From Shewanella pneumatophori (lineage in GTDB: Bacteria; Pseudomonadota; Gammaproteobacteria; Enterobacterales; Shewanellaceae): a DNA stretch of 56,188 bases. The stretch is taken from assembly GCF_023283895.1 (NCBI RefSeq), contig NZ_JAKILB010000021.1, positions 1-56,188 of the forward strand. The letters run 5' to 3'. Made by a program: the position numbers and the translations under genes. Positions 16,150 to 24,690 of this stretch are shown here, piece by piece (the stretch's first letter is position 1; each line of letters opens with the position of its first letter). The notes beneath the pieces are model-generated. The model saw nothing but the letters and a program-made list of their open reading frames with translations. It did not search any database and was not told the DNA's origin.

Positions 16150-17082
16150 ATGAACAAACACCTTGTGATTGTGATGCTATTAGCGACTTTCGGCCTAAAC
16201 GCATGGGCAGACGACAGTAGCGACACCACTGATATTGAGCGCCAGCAACCTGCTCACTGGAGCCACCTACCAATTTGGGGCGACAAAGCCCGCGAGTTGG
16301 GTTATGAACTACCTATTCCTGTCGGTTTTAATATTTATTACAACAAGCAGTCGGTTGCTTACGACGCGAAAGACAATTTCAATCTAGGTCTAACCGGCAG
16401 CGGTTGGCTACACAATATCAATGCTAACGTAGTTATCCCAGCTGATGATGTGATCATTACCGGTGAAGATGAAAGCATTCAGCTAAGAGCCGATGCTTGG
16501 GTATTACCGTTTTTAAATATTTACGGTTTAGCGGGTTACACCAAAGGCCATAAAGATATTTTGGCAGACCTAAGTAATGCTGAAGGTTTAGGCCCTAATG
16601 GCATCAATATGGTGCTACCAATTCCTATTGAGTACACAGCATACAACTTAGGTGTAGGTGCTGTACTTGCTGGCCAAGCGGAAGTGATTCCGGGTATGCA
16701 TCCGTTCATATTTACCGGCGTGGCGGCATTTACTAACTCATGGACCACCACCACTGACAGCACGATTCAAACCTATATTGGCTCAATCCGTATGGGGCAA
16801 AGATACGATGTTGGCGGCGATAAGTTGGCCTTCTTATTAGGTTATAACTACCAAATGATTAACCAGAAAATCGGCGGTAGTTACGATTTTAATGTGCCAC
16901 TATTCAATAAACCTGGCGGCCTAGCCATTGACTATGATGTGCACTTAGTTAGCTCTGAAAGCCACAATATGTCGGTCAGTATGGTGTATGACTTTGGCCC
17001 TAAAAATGAGTGGAATATCTTTGTTGAATACGGTTTCTTAAACTGGGATCAGGTATTGCTTTCAGTTGGTCGCCGCTTCTAA
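16150..17082 (+). CDS. Probable outer membrane beta-barrel protein (unknown function)
   Basis: The 310-residue protein has a clear signal peptide (HLVIVMLLATFGLNAWADD) followed by alternating beta-type sequence and a C-terminal strand ending VGRRF, the terminal phenylalanine typical of outer membrane barrels. ATG at 16150 is preferred to an upstream TTG because it starts a canonical signal sequence. It immediately follows the D15-like gene and a terminator lies after it, so the two form an operon. I do not recognise the family; the segment around residues 100-240 looks like a conserved barrel of about 200 residues. Confidence 0.7.
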   Translation: MNKHLVIVMLLATFGLNAWADDSSDTTDIERQQPAHWSHLPIWGDKARELGYELPIPVGFNIYYNKQSVAYDAKDNFNLGLTGSGWLHNINANVVIPADDVIITGEDESIQLRADAWVLPFLNIYGLAGYTKGHKDILADLSNAEGLGPNGINMVLPIPIEYTAYNLGVGAVLAGQAEVIPGMHPFIFTGVAAFTNSWTTTTDSTIQTYIGSIRMGQRYDVGGDKLAFLLGYNYQMINQKIGGSYDFNVPLFNKPGGLAIDYDVHLVSSESHNMSVSMVYDFGPKNEWNIFVEYGFLNWDQVLLSVGRRF

Positions 17083-17094
17083 TCGACTTGCAAC

Positions 17095-17130
17095 CTCAAG
17101 GTGCTCATTGGCACCTTGAGAGTCTCTTTT
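17095..17130 (+). terminator. Intrinsic terminator of the outer membrane protein pair
   Basis: CTCAAGGTGC (17095-17104) and GCACCTTGAG (17111-17120) form a perfect 10-bp stem, followed by AGTCTCTTTT. It lies between convergent genes. Confidence 0.8.
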
Positions 17131-17599
17131 AGGGTCTTCTCGCTAGCCAATATTTTTGTTTCCAATAGCTATTATTCAAGCTTGAGATCATCACCCCTTG
17201 GCTAGTTGATGCATGTAAAAACTGCGAGTCGCCAATATAAATTCCCACATGACGAGTACTCCAGCCAGTTTTAAAGAACACTAAATCCCCCGCTCGCAAC
17301 TGACTTTTACTCACGCTGCTACCGATATTTTTCTGTTGTTCAGTGGTCCTTGGTAGCTGCCTGCCAAACTGATTTTGAAAGGTAAGCAGCACAAAAGCAG
17401 AACAATCGATACCAGACTTACTATTGCCTCCTAAGCGATAAGGTACCCCCTGCCACTCTCGATGCATTTGTAATAACTGACTTTTTGTTTGCGCTGAGTT
17501 AGATAATGAGTGCTTACTCGAACCACGACTCGGCTCTGGAGGCGCACTTGAGCAGGCGGTTAATAACGCACTTAACAACACAATAATTAAAAACTTCAT
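17129..17599 (-). CDS. NlpC/P60 family lipoprotein (Spr/MepS-like peptidoglycan hydrolase)
   Basis: The 156-residue product starts with a lipoprotein signal peptide with lipobox LLTAC (FLIIVLLSALLTACSS). The NlpC/P60 domain follows with catalytic cysteine in GIDCSAFVLLTF and histidine in TRHVGIYIGDSQFLHAS. This group cleaves cross-link peptides (MepS-type endopeptidases) in the periplasm. The start at 17599 is chosen because the upstream GGA has proper spacing and the signal peptide begins there. No neighbour suggests a more specific role. Confidence 0.9.
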   Translation of the reverse strand: MKFLIIVLLSALLTACSSAPPEPSRGSSKHSLSNSAQTKSQLLQMHREWQGVPYRLGGNSKSGIDCSAFVLLTFQNQFGRQLPRTTEQQKNIGSSVSKSQLRAGDLVFFKTGWSTRHVGIYIGDSQFLHASTSQGVMISSLNNSYWKQKYWLARRP

Positions 17600-17749
17600 C
17601 TGCATTCCAATATTAAAATCACTAACTAGCCCCGCCATAAAACTTTAAAAGTAGCTTAATTAACAAAAATAAATACTCAAAGTGGCTATCAAATTCATGT
17701 ATTTAAACTATACCTAAATATACGCGCTAGTTAATGACAGGATCCGCCC

Positions 17750-17896
17750 ATGGAGAAATTTTTATTTGGTCATCATCACCATAATCAATTTGCTGTTTCT
17801 AAACTTGAAGATGAAGAATCTACAATGGTAGAGGAACATGCCAGCACTGAGGAGCAAGAGGAGGAGAACTGCAGTTATATCCTTGGCTACAATTGA
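17750..17896 (+). CDS. Possible 48-residue histidine- and glutamate-rich small protein
   Basis: The ORF has ATG 7 bases after ACAGGA and encodes a short protein with a run of four histidines near the start (FLFGHHHHNQ), an acidic middle (KLEDEE, then TEEQEEENC) and one cysteine. It has no membrane span. A longer hydrophobic ORF on the opposite strand overlaps it but lacks a ribosome binding site and contains a terminator hairpin, so I favour the plus strand. Metal binding is imaginable from the composition only. No family is recognised. Confidence 0.4.
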   Translation: MEKFLFGHHHHNQFAVSKLEDEESTMVEEHASTEEQEEENCSYILGYN

Positions 17897-17897
17897 T

Positions 17898-17936
17898 AAA
17901 AACGCCGCTGCTAATGTGTTTGTTATTAGCGCGGCG
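17898..17936 (-). terminator. Terminator of the HlyD-ABC-permease operon
   Basis: On the minus strand the stem pairs 17925-17936 with 17903-17915 (12 bp with one bulged base), followed by TTTTT. It lies about 270 bases after the permease stop. The stretch between, up to the permease gene at 18203, is AT-rich and holds no other feature I can support. Confidence 0.65.
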
Positions 17937-18202
17937 ATATACCTAAAACCTTCACTACCCAGTTTCATTCTACATATATTTTAAGCAGCCAAATCTATTT
18001 CAAGCTATCCATTCAATTGAAATATCTGTTTATTTAACTTTATCCCACAGTGAATCAGCAAAACAGAAACTCTCACCGCAATGCCTGATTAAATAATTAA
18101 AAGTCCTTTTATAAATATTGACTCAACAATATTTATGCATCTTAAAAGCCATATAAATGGTTATTAATCGGTTATACACAATATAAATTCACAAAAGGCT
18201 GG

Positions 18203-19348
18203 CTAACCTAAGTTCTTTTTAAATCGTAACGACGCCACGATTAAGCCAATAATCGTGAAAATAGCCAACCAAGTCACATCGTAAGTCATGTCTATAATTT
18301 CTACATCGCGTAATACGACTCCGCGGATAAGTCGCATGAAATGGGTTGCTGGTAACGCCTCGGCAATGTATTGCGCCGCTATCGGCATTCCTTCGTACGG
18401 GAACATAAATCCAGATAACAAAATTGATGGCAATAAAACAAAAACTGTCATTTGCATCGACTGTAGCTGACTTTTGGCTATGGTAGATATCACCAACCCC
18501 AAGGTTAAACTTGCCATAATAAACAACAAGGTAGCCCCCGCTAACTGCAGCAAGCTGCCATTGATAGGCACATTAAACACGCTATAGCCCAACCCCAGAA
18601 TAATAGCCACCTGCACGATACCAATCAGCATATAAGGGATAATTTTGCCCAGCATTAATTCAATTGAACGGATAGGCGTGGTGATTAGCATCTCTAAGTT
18701 ACCGCGCTCTCGTTCACGCACAATCGCAGCTGAGGTAAACATAATCATGGTCATAGTTAAGATTACGCCCACCAGCCCCGGCACAATATTCACTACGGTG
18801 CGCTGCTCAGGATTATAAAACAGAGCCACCTCAAAGGTCGGCGTTATCCGATTTGCAGGCAGTCCGAGCAGCTCAGTTAATGGCATTGCCCTTAGTCCCT
18901 TAATTGCAGCGGCAATCATAGTATCTGACCCATCAACAATCCACTGCGCAACAGGGCGGCTGGTTTCCTCGTCGCTGGAGGGAGGCGTACCTAAGCCAAC
19001 CGTTTTATGCCGCACTAAACGCTGACTAACATCTTTAGGGATCACCATTACTGCCCGCACTTCACCACGCGCAATGCCCGCATGAGCCGCCTCAACATCA
19101 TAAAAATGTTCAGTAAACTCCACCACTTGGGTGGCTGTAACGGTTTGAATTAGCACTCGACTTAAAGCTGTTTGGCTTTGATCGACGACGCCTACCGGAA
19201 TATCACGAATGTTAGTGTTAATGGCAAAGCCAAATAGCATCAGCTGGATCAGCGGGATCATAATCACCATGCCAAAGGTCATTCGATCTCGCTTAAGCTG
19301 GGTGAGTTCCTTGGTGACTATTGCCTGCAATCGGTAAAGTGTTTTCAT
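18203..19348 (-). CDS. ABC-2 type permease (YbhS/YbhR-like)
   Basis: The 381-residue membrane subunit has a first span near residues 24-44 (TFGMVIMIPLIQLMLFGFAI), a large extracytoplasmic domain and five spans after residue 195. The conserved VRERERGNLEMLITTPI segment before the second group of spans matches the ABC-2/YbhS family. ATG overlaps the stop of the ATPase gene by four bases. YbhFSR-type systems export drugs or other small compounds and are normally built from two permease subunits; only one is visible here, so it may act as a homodimer. Confidence 0.93.
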   Translation of the reverse strand: MKTLYRLQAIVTKELTQLKRDRMTFGMVIMIPLIQLMLFGFAINTNIRDIPVGVVDQSQTALSRVLIQTVTATQVVEFTEHFYDVEAAHAGIARGEVRAVMVIPKDVSQRLVRHKTVGLGTPPSSDEETSRPVAQWIVDGSDTMIAAAIKGLRAMPLTELLGLPANRITPTFEVALFYNPEQRTVVNIVPGLVGVILTMTMIMFTSAAIVRERERGNLEMLITTPIRSIELMLGKIIPYMLIGIVQVAIILGLGYSVFNVPINGSLLQLAGATLLFIMASLTLGLVISTIAKSQLQSMQMTVFVLLPSILLSGFMFPYEGMPIAAQYIAEALPATHFMRLIRGVVLRDVEIIDMTYDVTWLAIFTIIGLIVASLRFKKNLG

Positions 19349-20295
19349 TGTCGCCCCTTACCGGTACAAGTTACAAATACATCTTCAAGGCTTGGACGCA
19401 CTAAAGTTAAAGCCGATTTATCTAACGCCGTTTGCTGAACAAGAAAGTCGAGAGGGTCATCACAGCTATCTTGCACTAGCACTAGCACTCGTAATCTTGA
19501 ACCAAGCTGCGCGGCAGAGATGACTTCAGGGAGTACTATAAGCTGCTGTTTAAGTTGCCGTAGTTGACTCGACTCAATCTCGACCACTTGCGCCCCCATA
19601 TTTTGCATAAGTTCATCGGGAGAACCATCAGCGCGCTTCACGCCAGCTTCAAGAATTGCCAGCTTATGACAGCGCTCAGCTTCGTCCATATAATGGGTCG
19701 ACACTAAAATAGTGGTGCCTTGTTCGCACAGGTCGAATAGCTTCTCCCAAAAATTACGCCGGTTCTCAGGATCAACTGCCGAAGTGGGTTCGTCCAAAAA
19801 CAGTAACTCAGGTTTATGCATGGTGGCCGCCGCTAAACCCAAACGCTGCTTTTGTCCGCCACTCATGCTGCCAGCAAGCTGATGCGCTTTTTGATCTAAG
19901 CCATATGTCTCTAGTAACTCATCTATCCGCGACTGTTGTTCGCTGCGAGATAAACCATAGATTTTGGCGATAAACTTGAGGTTTTCTTTTACGGTAAGGT
20001 CATCGTACAAGGAGAATTTTTGCGTCATGTAACCGATTTTAAGGCGTAACTTCTCAGCGTCTCGGGGCAAAGTAAGCCCTAAGATCTCTATCTCGCCCGA
20101 TGTTGGCAGCAGTAAGCCCGTCAGCATACGAATCGCTGTGGTTTTACCGCAACCATTAGGCCCAAGAAAGCCATAAATTTGACCTTTACCGACTTCAAAG
20201 TCGAGATTCTCAATCGCCTTTAAGCTACCAAAATGCCGACATAAACCTTTAGTTTTGATGACCGATTGTTGATGCTGATTTGATGACTGGCTCAT
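19345..20295 (-). CDS. ABC transporter ATP-binding protein (YbhF-like)
   Basis: The 316-residue ATPase has Walker A GFLGPNGCGKTT near residue 38, signature MSGGQKQR near 142, Walker B LLFLDEPTSAVD near 160, the switch histidine in VSTHYMDEA, and a C-terminal extension of about 90 residues (DrrA-type) ending PSLEDVFV. It is roughly half the length of E. coli YbhF, which has two fused ATPase domains. It overlaps both neighbours by four bases, giving a tight three-gene unit with the HlyD-like adaptor and permease. Confidence 0.93.
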   Translation of the reverse strand: MSQSSNQHQQSVIKTKGLCRHFGSLKAIENLDFEVGKGQIYGFLGPNGCGKTTAIRMLTGLLLPTSGEIEILGLTLPRDAEKLRLKIGYMTQKFSLYDDLTVKENLKFIAKIYGLSRSEQQSRIDELLETYGLDQKAHQLAGSMSGGQKQRLGLAAATMHKPELLFLDEPTSAVDPENRRNFWEKLFDLCEQGTTILVSTHYMDEAERCHKLAILEAGVKRADGSPDELMQNMGAQVVEIESSQLRQLKQQLIVLPEVISAAQLGSRLRVLVLVQDSCDDPLDFLVQQTALDKSALTLVRPSLEDVFVTCTGKGRQ

Positions 20296-21233
20296 GGCAT
20301 TTCAACCTGAGCAGGCACACCACTTGGCAATTGCGCTGCACTATCGGGTAATTGCACTTCAGCTAAATACATCAGGCGGGCACGCTCTTCTTGGTTGAGC
20401 GCATAATAAGGTGAAAATGCAGGTTCATTAGCAATCCAACTAACTTTACCCTCGATAGGTTGATCTACGCCATCCACATGCACAAGCAAAGCATCCCCGA
20501 CGCTCACTTTGACACGATAAGGCTCAGGCACATAAACTCTAGCAAACGGTGCTTTACCGGCTAACACCACAGCTAACGGACTACCTTGTGTAACCCTTTC
20601 GCCTAAGTTCCACGGTAAGTTATCTAATATACCGTCACGGGTAGCGCGAATGGTTAAATCCGCTAATTTTTTCTGCTCACCAGCAAGTACCGCTTCGGTT
20701 GCATCTAAATTAGCCAGCGCAAATCGGATATCCTCTTCTCGCGAGCCCGCAACTAATTCGCGTAGCTGCTCTTGCGCACTATCTAAGTTGGCCACACCAG
20801 AGTCTCGCGTCGCTAAAGCACGATCTAAATCCGCTTTGCTGGCCAAGTTATCTTTCGCCATACTAGCAATACGGCGATAGTTTGCCTCACTTTCTTGCAA
20901 GGTGGCTTTAGCCCCTGAGACTTTGGCTCTTGCGGCGGCAATCTCCTCTTCTCGCGCACCTTTTAGTAGCTTTTCATAATTGGCGGTCGCCTGAGCCACA
21001 TCAGCTAACGCTTTAGCCACATTAGCTTTTTGCAGCGTATCATCAAGCTGAACTAACACAGTACCTTGAGTTACCTGACTTCCTTGCGCAACTGGCAAAG
21101 AAACCACGACCTCATTGGTGGTTGCCGTCAAGGCGATTCGCTGCCGCTCAAGGCTACCTAATGCCATAGATGTTGAGCCGCTATCGCATGCTGTTAATAA
21201 AAATAATACAGACACAATCATCAATATGCGCAC
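20292..21233 (-). CDS. HlyD-family periplasmic adaptor lipoprotein (YbhG-like)
   Basis: The 313-residue adaptor has a signal peptide with lipobox LLTAC, a biotinyl-lipoyl half-motif (VVVSLPVAQGSQVTQGTVLVQLD), a long coiled-coil hairpin with repeats such as REEEIAAARAKVSGAKATL, and a C-terminal beta-barrel region. It should link the ABC permease to an outer membrane TolC-type channel. GTG at 21233 is chosen because AAGGA is 8 bases upstream; the ATG three codons earlier sits directly on that site. It begins the operon and is divergent from a lipoprotein gene. Confidence 0.9.
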   Translation of the reverse strand: MRILMIVSVLFLLTACDSGSTSMALGSLERQRIALTATTNEVVVSLPVAQGSQVTQGTVLVQLDDTLQKANVAKALADVAQATANYEKLLKGAREEEIAAARAKVSGAKATLQESEANYRRIASMAKDNLASKADLDRALATRDSGVANLDSAQEQLRELVAGSREEDIRFALANLDATEAVLAGEQKKLADLTIRATRDGILDNLPWNLGERVTQGSPLAVVLAGKAPFARVYVPEPYRVKVSVGDALLVHVDGVDQPIEGKVSWIANEPAFSPYYALNQEERARLMYLAEVQLPDSAAQLPSGVPAQVEMP

Positions 21234-21322
21234 AATTTCCATCCTTAGGTATCTTGCTTAAACCGTTGATTATTTAATCACAACCGCTCTTTTTATACAC
21301 TAAAGTATTGATTTAATCCCTT

Positions 21323-21362
21323 TTGAATAGCGTTTTTTTGAAATTTTTTGAAATAACTTGAA
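21323..21362. promoter_or_regulatory. Phased A/T-tract element in a divergent promoter region
   Basis: TTGAA occurs at 21323, 21338, 21348 and 21358, with perfect tandem decamers TTTTTTGAAA at 21334-21343 and 21344-21353. T-tracts repeating every 10 bases are expected to bend DNA. It lies between the HlyD-like operon and the lipoprotein gene. Confidence 0.45.
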
Positions 21363-21461
21363 TCGACTTTATTAACCAATCAATTACCGTATTTTTAAAA
21401 GTCAGTATCAACCGCTTTCGATAAATCACTTCTAATGACTTTGGCAAGAAAAGGAGTTCCT

Positions 21462-22769
21462 ATGTCAATTAAGACCTACCCGCGTGCTCAACGCATTGTA
21501 TGCTCTTTATTCTTAATCAGCTTTCTCAGCGCTTGCAGTAGTGACGACAATGACAATGCAGAGATTGAACAACCCGTAACCCAACCAGTAACCACACCAA
21601 ATGAATCTGGTGTGTTTCTCGATAGCCCTGTAATTGGCATAGGTTATAAAACTGAAACCCTATCAGGGGTGACCGATGCCGAAGGGCGTTACGACTATGT
21701 CGATGGCGAAACAGTCACTTTCTTCATTGGCGATCTTGAGTTCCCAGCAACAACGGCCTCTGGCGTAGTTACACCACTCAATATAGCCAACACAGAAGAT
21801 ATTACAGACGATAAGGTCGTCAATATGGCTAGGTTGCTGCAAACCTTAGATCAAGATGGCGACCCCGATAACGGTATAACAATCACACAAACTGCTATTG
21901 ATACAGCCGAACCGGTAGACTTCAGCCTCTCTACCGCTGATTTTGCTGCCGCCGATGCGGTAAAAAACACAATCGCAAACGGTGGTCAAGATAACGTAAC
22001 TTCTGAACTTATCAGTGAGGAGTCTGCGCTTGCTCACCTAGCAGAGCAACTCGATGAAAATGCGATCCAACTCGGAATTGTCGGCAGCTGGTCAATCACT
22101 AATAGTGAAACTGATCTGCTCAGTATCACCTTCTTTAACAACGGAACTTATGTGTTATTTGAAGTCGAAGATGCTAGCTCTACAGAAGATGCCGGCATGG
22201 AGTGGGGAACTTATGAGCGTGATAGCGAAACGAATCGCGTTTATGCCACCCAAGACTTTGATGGCAATGGCGATATCGGTCTTAATGACTTTGACAAAAC
22301 AGCTGGCAACCCACAACTCTTTGCGACGATTGTCGATGGCCAGTTAACTCTCAATGTTGATGAAGACGCAGACGGCACAATTGATGAAACACTCATCTTT
22401 GCTCCATTAGCAAACACTGTAGAACTTGGGCCTTGGTTAATCAGAGATATTGACGGCGAACCAGATGAAAACGACCTGCTTATGTTTGTATTCTATGAAG
22501 ATGGAACATATGTCCATGCAGAAGTGGATTTTAGTGACCAAGATGAGAAGTCTGGCATGGAATGGGGCAAATACAGCATTGACCCTGATAACAATAAAGT
22601 CTCTGTAGATATCACTTTTGATGCAAACGGTGATACAGGACTGACAGACTTCACGCTTGATCCAACATTAGGACTCTTCTTATCAGTTAGTAATGACGTG
22701 TTAAGCTTAGGCGTCGATGAGAATGGTGATAACCAAGTCGATCAAACTCTGTTTTTCAGCCGACCTTAA
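21462..22769 (+). CDS. Lipoprotein with two related C-terminal domains (unknown function)
   Basis: The 435-residue product has a lipoprotein signal (SLFLISFLSACSS; lipobox LSAC) followed by an acidic linker. Residues about 45-190 resemble the short region seen in some surface lipoproteins (GVFLDSPVIGIGYKT... GRYDYVDGETVTFFIGDL). Two domains of about 105 residues follow and clearly repeat: GTYVLFEVEDASS...AGMEWGTY near 235 and GTYVHAEVDFSDQ...SGMEWGKY near 355. Each repeat contains an aspartate-rich loop (DFDGNGDIGLNDFD, DANGDTGLTDFT) that may bind calcium. AAGGAG lies 7 bases before the ATG; an earlier ATG is unsupported. A surface location is likely. Confidence 0.75.
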   Translation: MSIKTYPRAQRIVCSLFLISFLSACSSDDNDNAEIEQPVTQPVTTPNESGVFLDSPVIGIGYKTETLSGVTDAEGRYDYVDGETVTFFIGDLEFPATTASGVVTPLNIANTEDITDDKVVNMARLLQTLDQDGDPDNGITITQTAIDTAEPVDFSLSTADFAAADAVKNTIANGGQDNVTSELISEESALAHLAEQLDENAIQLGIVGSWSITNSETDLLSITFFNNGTYVLFEVEDASSTEDAGMEWGTYERDSETNRVYATQDFDGNGDIGLNDFDKTAGNPQLFATIVDGQLTLNVDEDADGTIDETLIFAPLANTVELGPWLIRDIDGEPDENDLLMFVFYEDGTYVHAEVDFSDQDEKSGMEWGKYSIDPDNNKVSVDITFDANGDTGLTDFTLDPTLGLFLSVSNDVLSLGVDENGDNQVDQTLFFSRP

Positions 22770-22782
22770 ACAAGTTAGCTTA

Positions 22783-22821
22783 AATAAACAACAAGGCGGC
22801 TAGACCGCCTTGTTGTTTATT
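22783..22821. terminator. Bidirectional intrinsic terminator
   Basis: A perfect 17-bp stem (22783-22799 with 22805-22821, core ACAAGGCGG/CCGCCTTGT) with a 5-base loop separates the convergent lipoprotein and phytase genes. Confidence 0.9.
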
Positions 22822-22825
22822 AAGA

Positions 22826-24679
22826 CTATTTTAGCTCGAGCGCTTGGCTGATTTCACTCCAAGGCACCCACTTAAAATTCTGATTTTGATCCGGCATGCG
22901 ATTGCGGCCATCTTGCACCACCATCATACCTTGCGCCCAACGCCCACTGCCAACGGCTTGCGTAGTAACATCTAAGCCATCGGTTTCCGCACTACCATCA
23001 AAACCTTTAGCAGCATTCACCCCGATACGAAAACGCCCTACATACTCATATGGCGCTTGGCTTTGGTATAGCAAATAGCTATCGTTGCCTTGGCTAGATA
23101 CAACTAAATAGTCTGCACTAGCCGTTTGATATAGGGCTATTCCCTCAATATCAGCCACCAATGGCCCACCAGCTTGAATAATCATCTCAGCGTTAATTTG
23201 CAGACGGTTGCTTGGGGTGTCGCTAGCGAGATCAAATAGCCAAATACCACTATTTTCTTCACCTAGAAATAACCGCTGTTGTTTGTCGTCAGCCACACAA
23301 CCTTCTGGTTGGCTAGGTACAGTGAGGCGGCGAACTTCTGTTGCCGTTAATTGACCGTCTTGCCAGCGAAGCGCCATTTGACTGATCTCTCCGGCCTTAT
23401 TATTAACAAAAGCATACAGCTCATCAGCCTGTGGTTGATACAAGCATAGGCCATAGATGTCGGTTAACGGCGTGGCTTGCTCAGCTAATTGAATGAGTTC
23501 ACCCTCGTTGTTTAACTCAAACAAGCTTAAACTGTCACGGTCTCTATTGCTTGCCACTGCAATATCCCTAAGCTTACCACCTAAGTTAACACCTTGGCGG
23601 ATATCAACATTATTCACCCGCCCCACAGCCAAGGCTTGAACTTGTTGACCCTGCATATTAAAACTCAATAATCCCCAACGCTTATTCGTGCCAAGTATGC
23701 GACTTTTTTCTGGTGCCGTTGGATGGATCCAAATGGCCGGATCATCCATGGTATCACCAGCTCTATCTGCAATACTGCTTTCAACCGCTGTAGGTACTTC
23801 TTTAATTACGTCTTTACTCGGCGTCCCTGCTGGGTGCGAACCATACAACTGCGCTTGCTCAAACTGACCTAGGTAAAAGTAGCCATCCTCATCTGAGTAC
23901 GCCTGCGCTTGATTATCTGCGATATACAGGCTCTCTAAAGCTAAGTTTTGAGTAAACGGTGAGTTTAACCGCTGGCCTTGAGCATCAAACATTTGACCTG
24001 ACTCATCCAGCATCACAGGTTGGTCCGCAACCATTGCCAGTCCTGTTAGCGAATTGTCGGGCAAGCTGACAACGAGTGCAGATTCATCAGGGCTATGAGG
24101 CGCTGCGGCATAGCGCCATAAGCCTTGACCATTATCGATAACATAGAGCTGCTCATTGCTGTCAACACGGCATTTTAGCGCGCCCATTGCTACTGACATG
24201 CTGCGCACTAGCTGTGGTTTCCATTGCTCATCGCTTGTTAAAAGCCATTGCTCTGCACGGCCTGCTTCATCGCCAATCCATGCATAGAGGTTGCCATCTG
24301 CAAGACGCGGTTGTAAGCAAAGCCACTCAACTTGAAAGCTGCGTTTTGGTAACAAAACTAATCGCTGCATATTATTGAGATCAAGCTTAATACCTTGCAC
24401 TTGGTCGACCTGAGTATCGTAAGTTAGGGCAATATTGTTATGTACGGCTAAATACTCAAATTGCCCCGGCACCACGGTTTTAAGCCCAGCGTTATCGGTA
24501 AGTAATAGTCCTTGCTGCTCGCTGGCGTATAACCAGTGGCTTTGCCATTTTGCCACTTCACTGCCACCAGCAGGGCTAGGTTGCACAACCTCTGCGGTTT
24601 GCGCTTGGACTGCAATTAGCGCCGAACTTAACAGGGTTAATCCGAGTGCCGACTGAGTGAGAACATGTTTAAAAGTCAT
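22826..24679 (-). CDS. Beta-propeller phytase with extra N-terminal propeller-like domain
   Basis: The 617-residue product has a signal peptide ending near VQAQTAE. Its C-terminal half (about residues 300-617) matches the beta-propeller 3-phytase family: DDPAIWIHPTAPEKSRILGT, then VGRVNNVDIRQG and DIAVASNRDRDSL, with later calcium-site segments GLCLYQ and PEGCVADD. It should hydrolyse phytate (calcium phytate) in the periplasm or outside. Residues about 40-290 are a second, less conserved repeat region, probably an incomplete propeller as in known dual-domain phytases. It follows the TonB-dependent receptor by 11 bases in one operon with a Pho-box candidate upstream. Confidence 0.9.
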   Translation of the reverse strand: MTFKHVLTQSALGLTLLSSALIAVQAQTAEVVQPSPAGGSEVAKWQSHWLYASEQQGLLLTDNAGLKTVVPGQFEYLAVHNNIALTYDTQVDQVQGIKLDLNNMQRLVLLPKRSFQVEWLCLQPRLADGNLYAWIGDEAGRAEQWLLTSDEQWKPQLVRSMSVAMGALKCRVDSNEQLYVIDNGQGLWRYAAAPHSPDESALVVSLPDNSLTGLAMVADQPVMLDESGQMFDAQGQRLNSPFTQNLALESLYIADNQAQAYSDEDGYFYLGQFEQAQLYGSHPAGTPSKDVIKEVPTAVESSIADRAGDTMDDPAIWIHPTAPEKSRILGTNKRWGLLSFNMQGQQVQALAVGRVNNVDIRQGVNLGGKLRDIAVASNRDRDSLSLFELNNEGELIQLAEQATPLTDIYGLCLYQPQADELYAFVNNKAGEISQMALRWQDGQLTATEVRRLTVPSQPEGCVADDKQQRLFLGEENSGIWLFDLASDTPSNRLQINAEMIIQAGGPLVADIEGIALYQTASADYLVVSSQGNDSYLLYQSQAPYEYVGRFRIGVNAAKGFDGSAETDGLDVTTQAVGSGRWAQGMMVVQDGRNRMPDQNQNFKWVPWSEISQALELK

Positions 24680-24690
24680 TAGCTGGTTCC

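Noticed and set aside
17762..17968. Hydrophobic 68-residue ORF on the minus strand
   Set aside because: No ribosome binding site precedes it, and it contains the terminator hairpin of the upstream operon. The overlapping plus-strand ORF has a better start.
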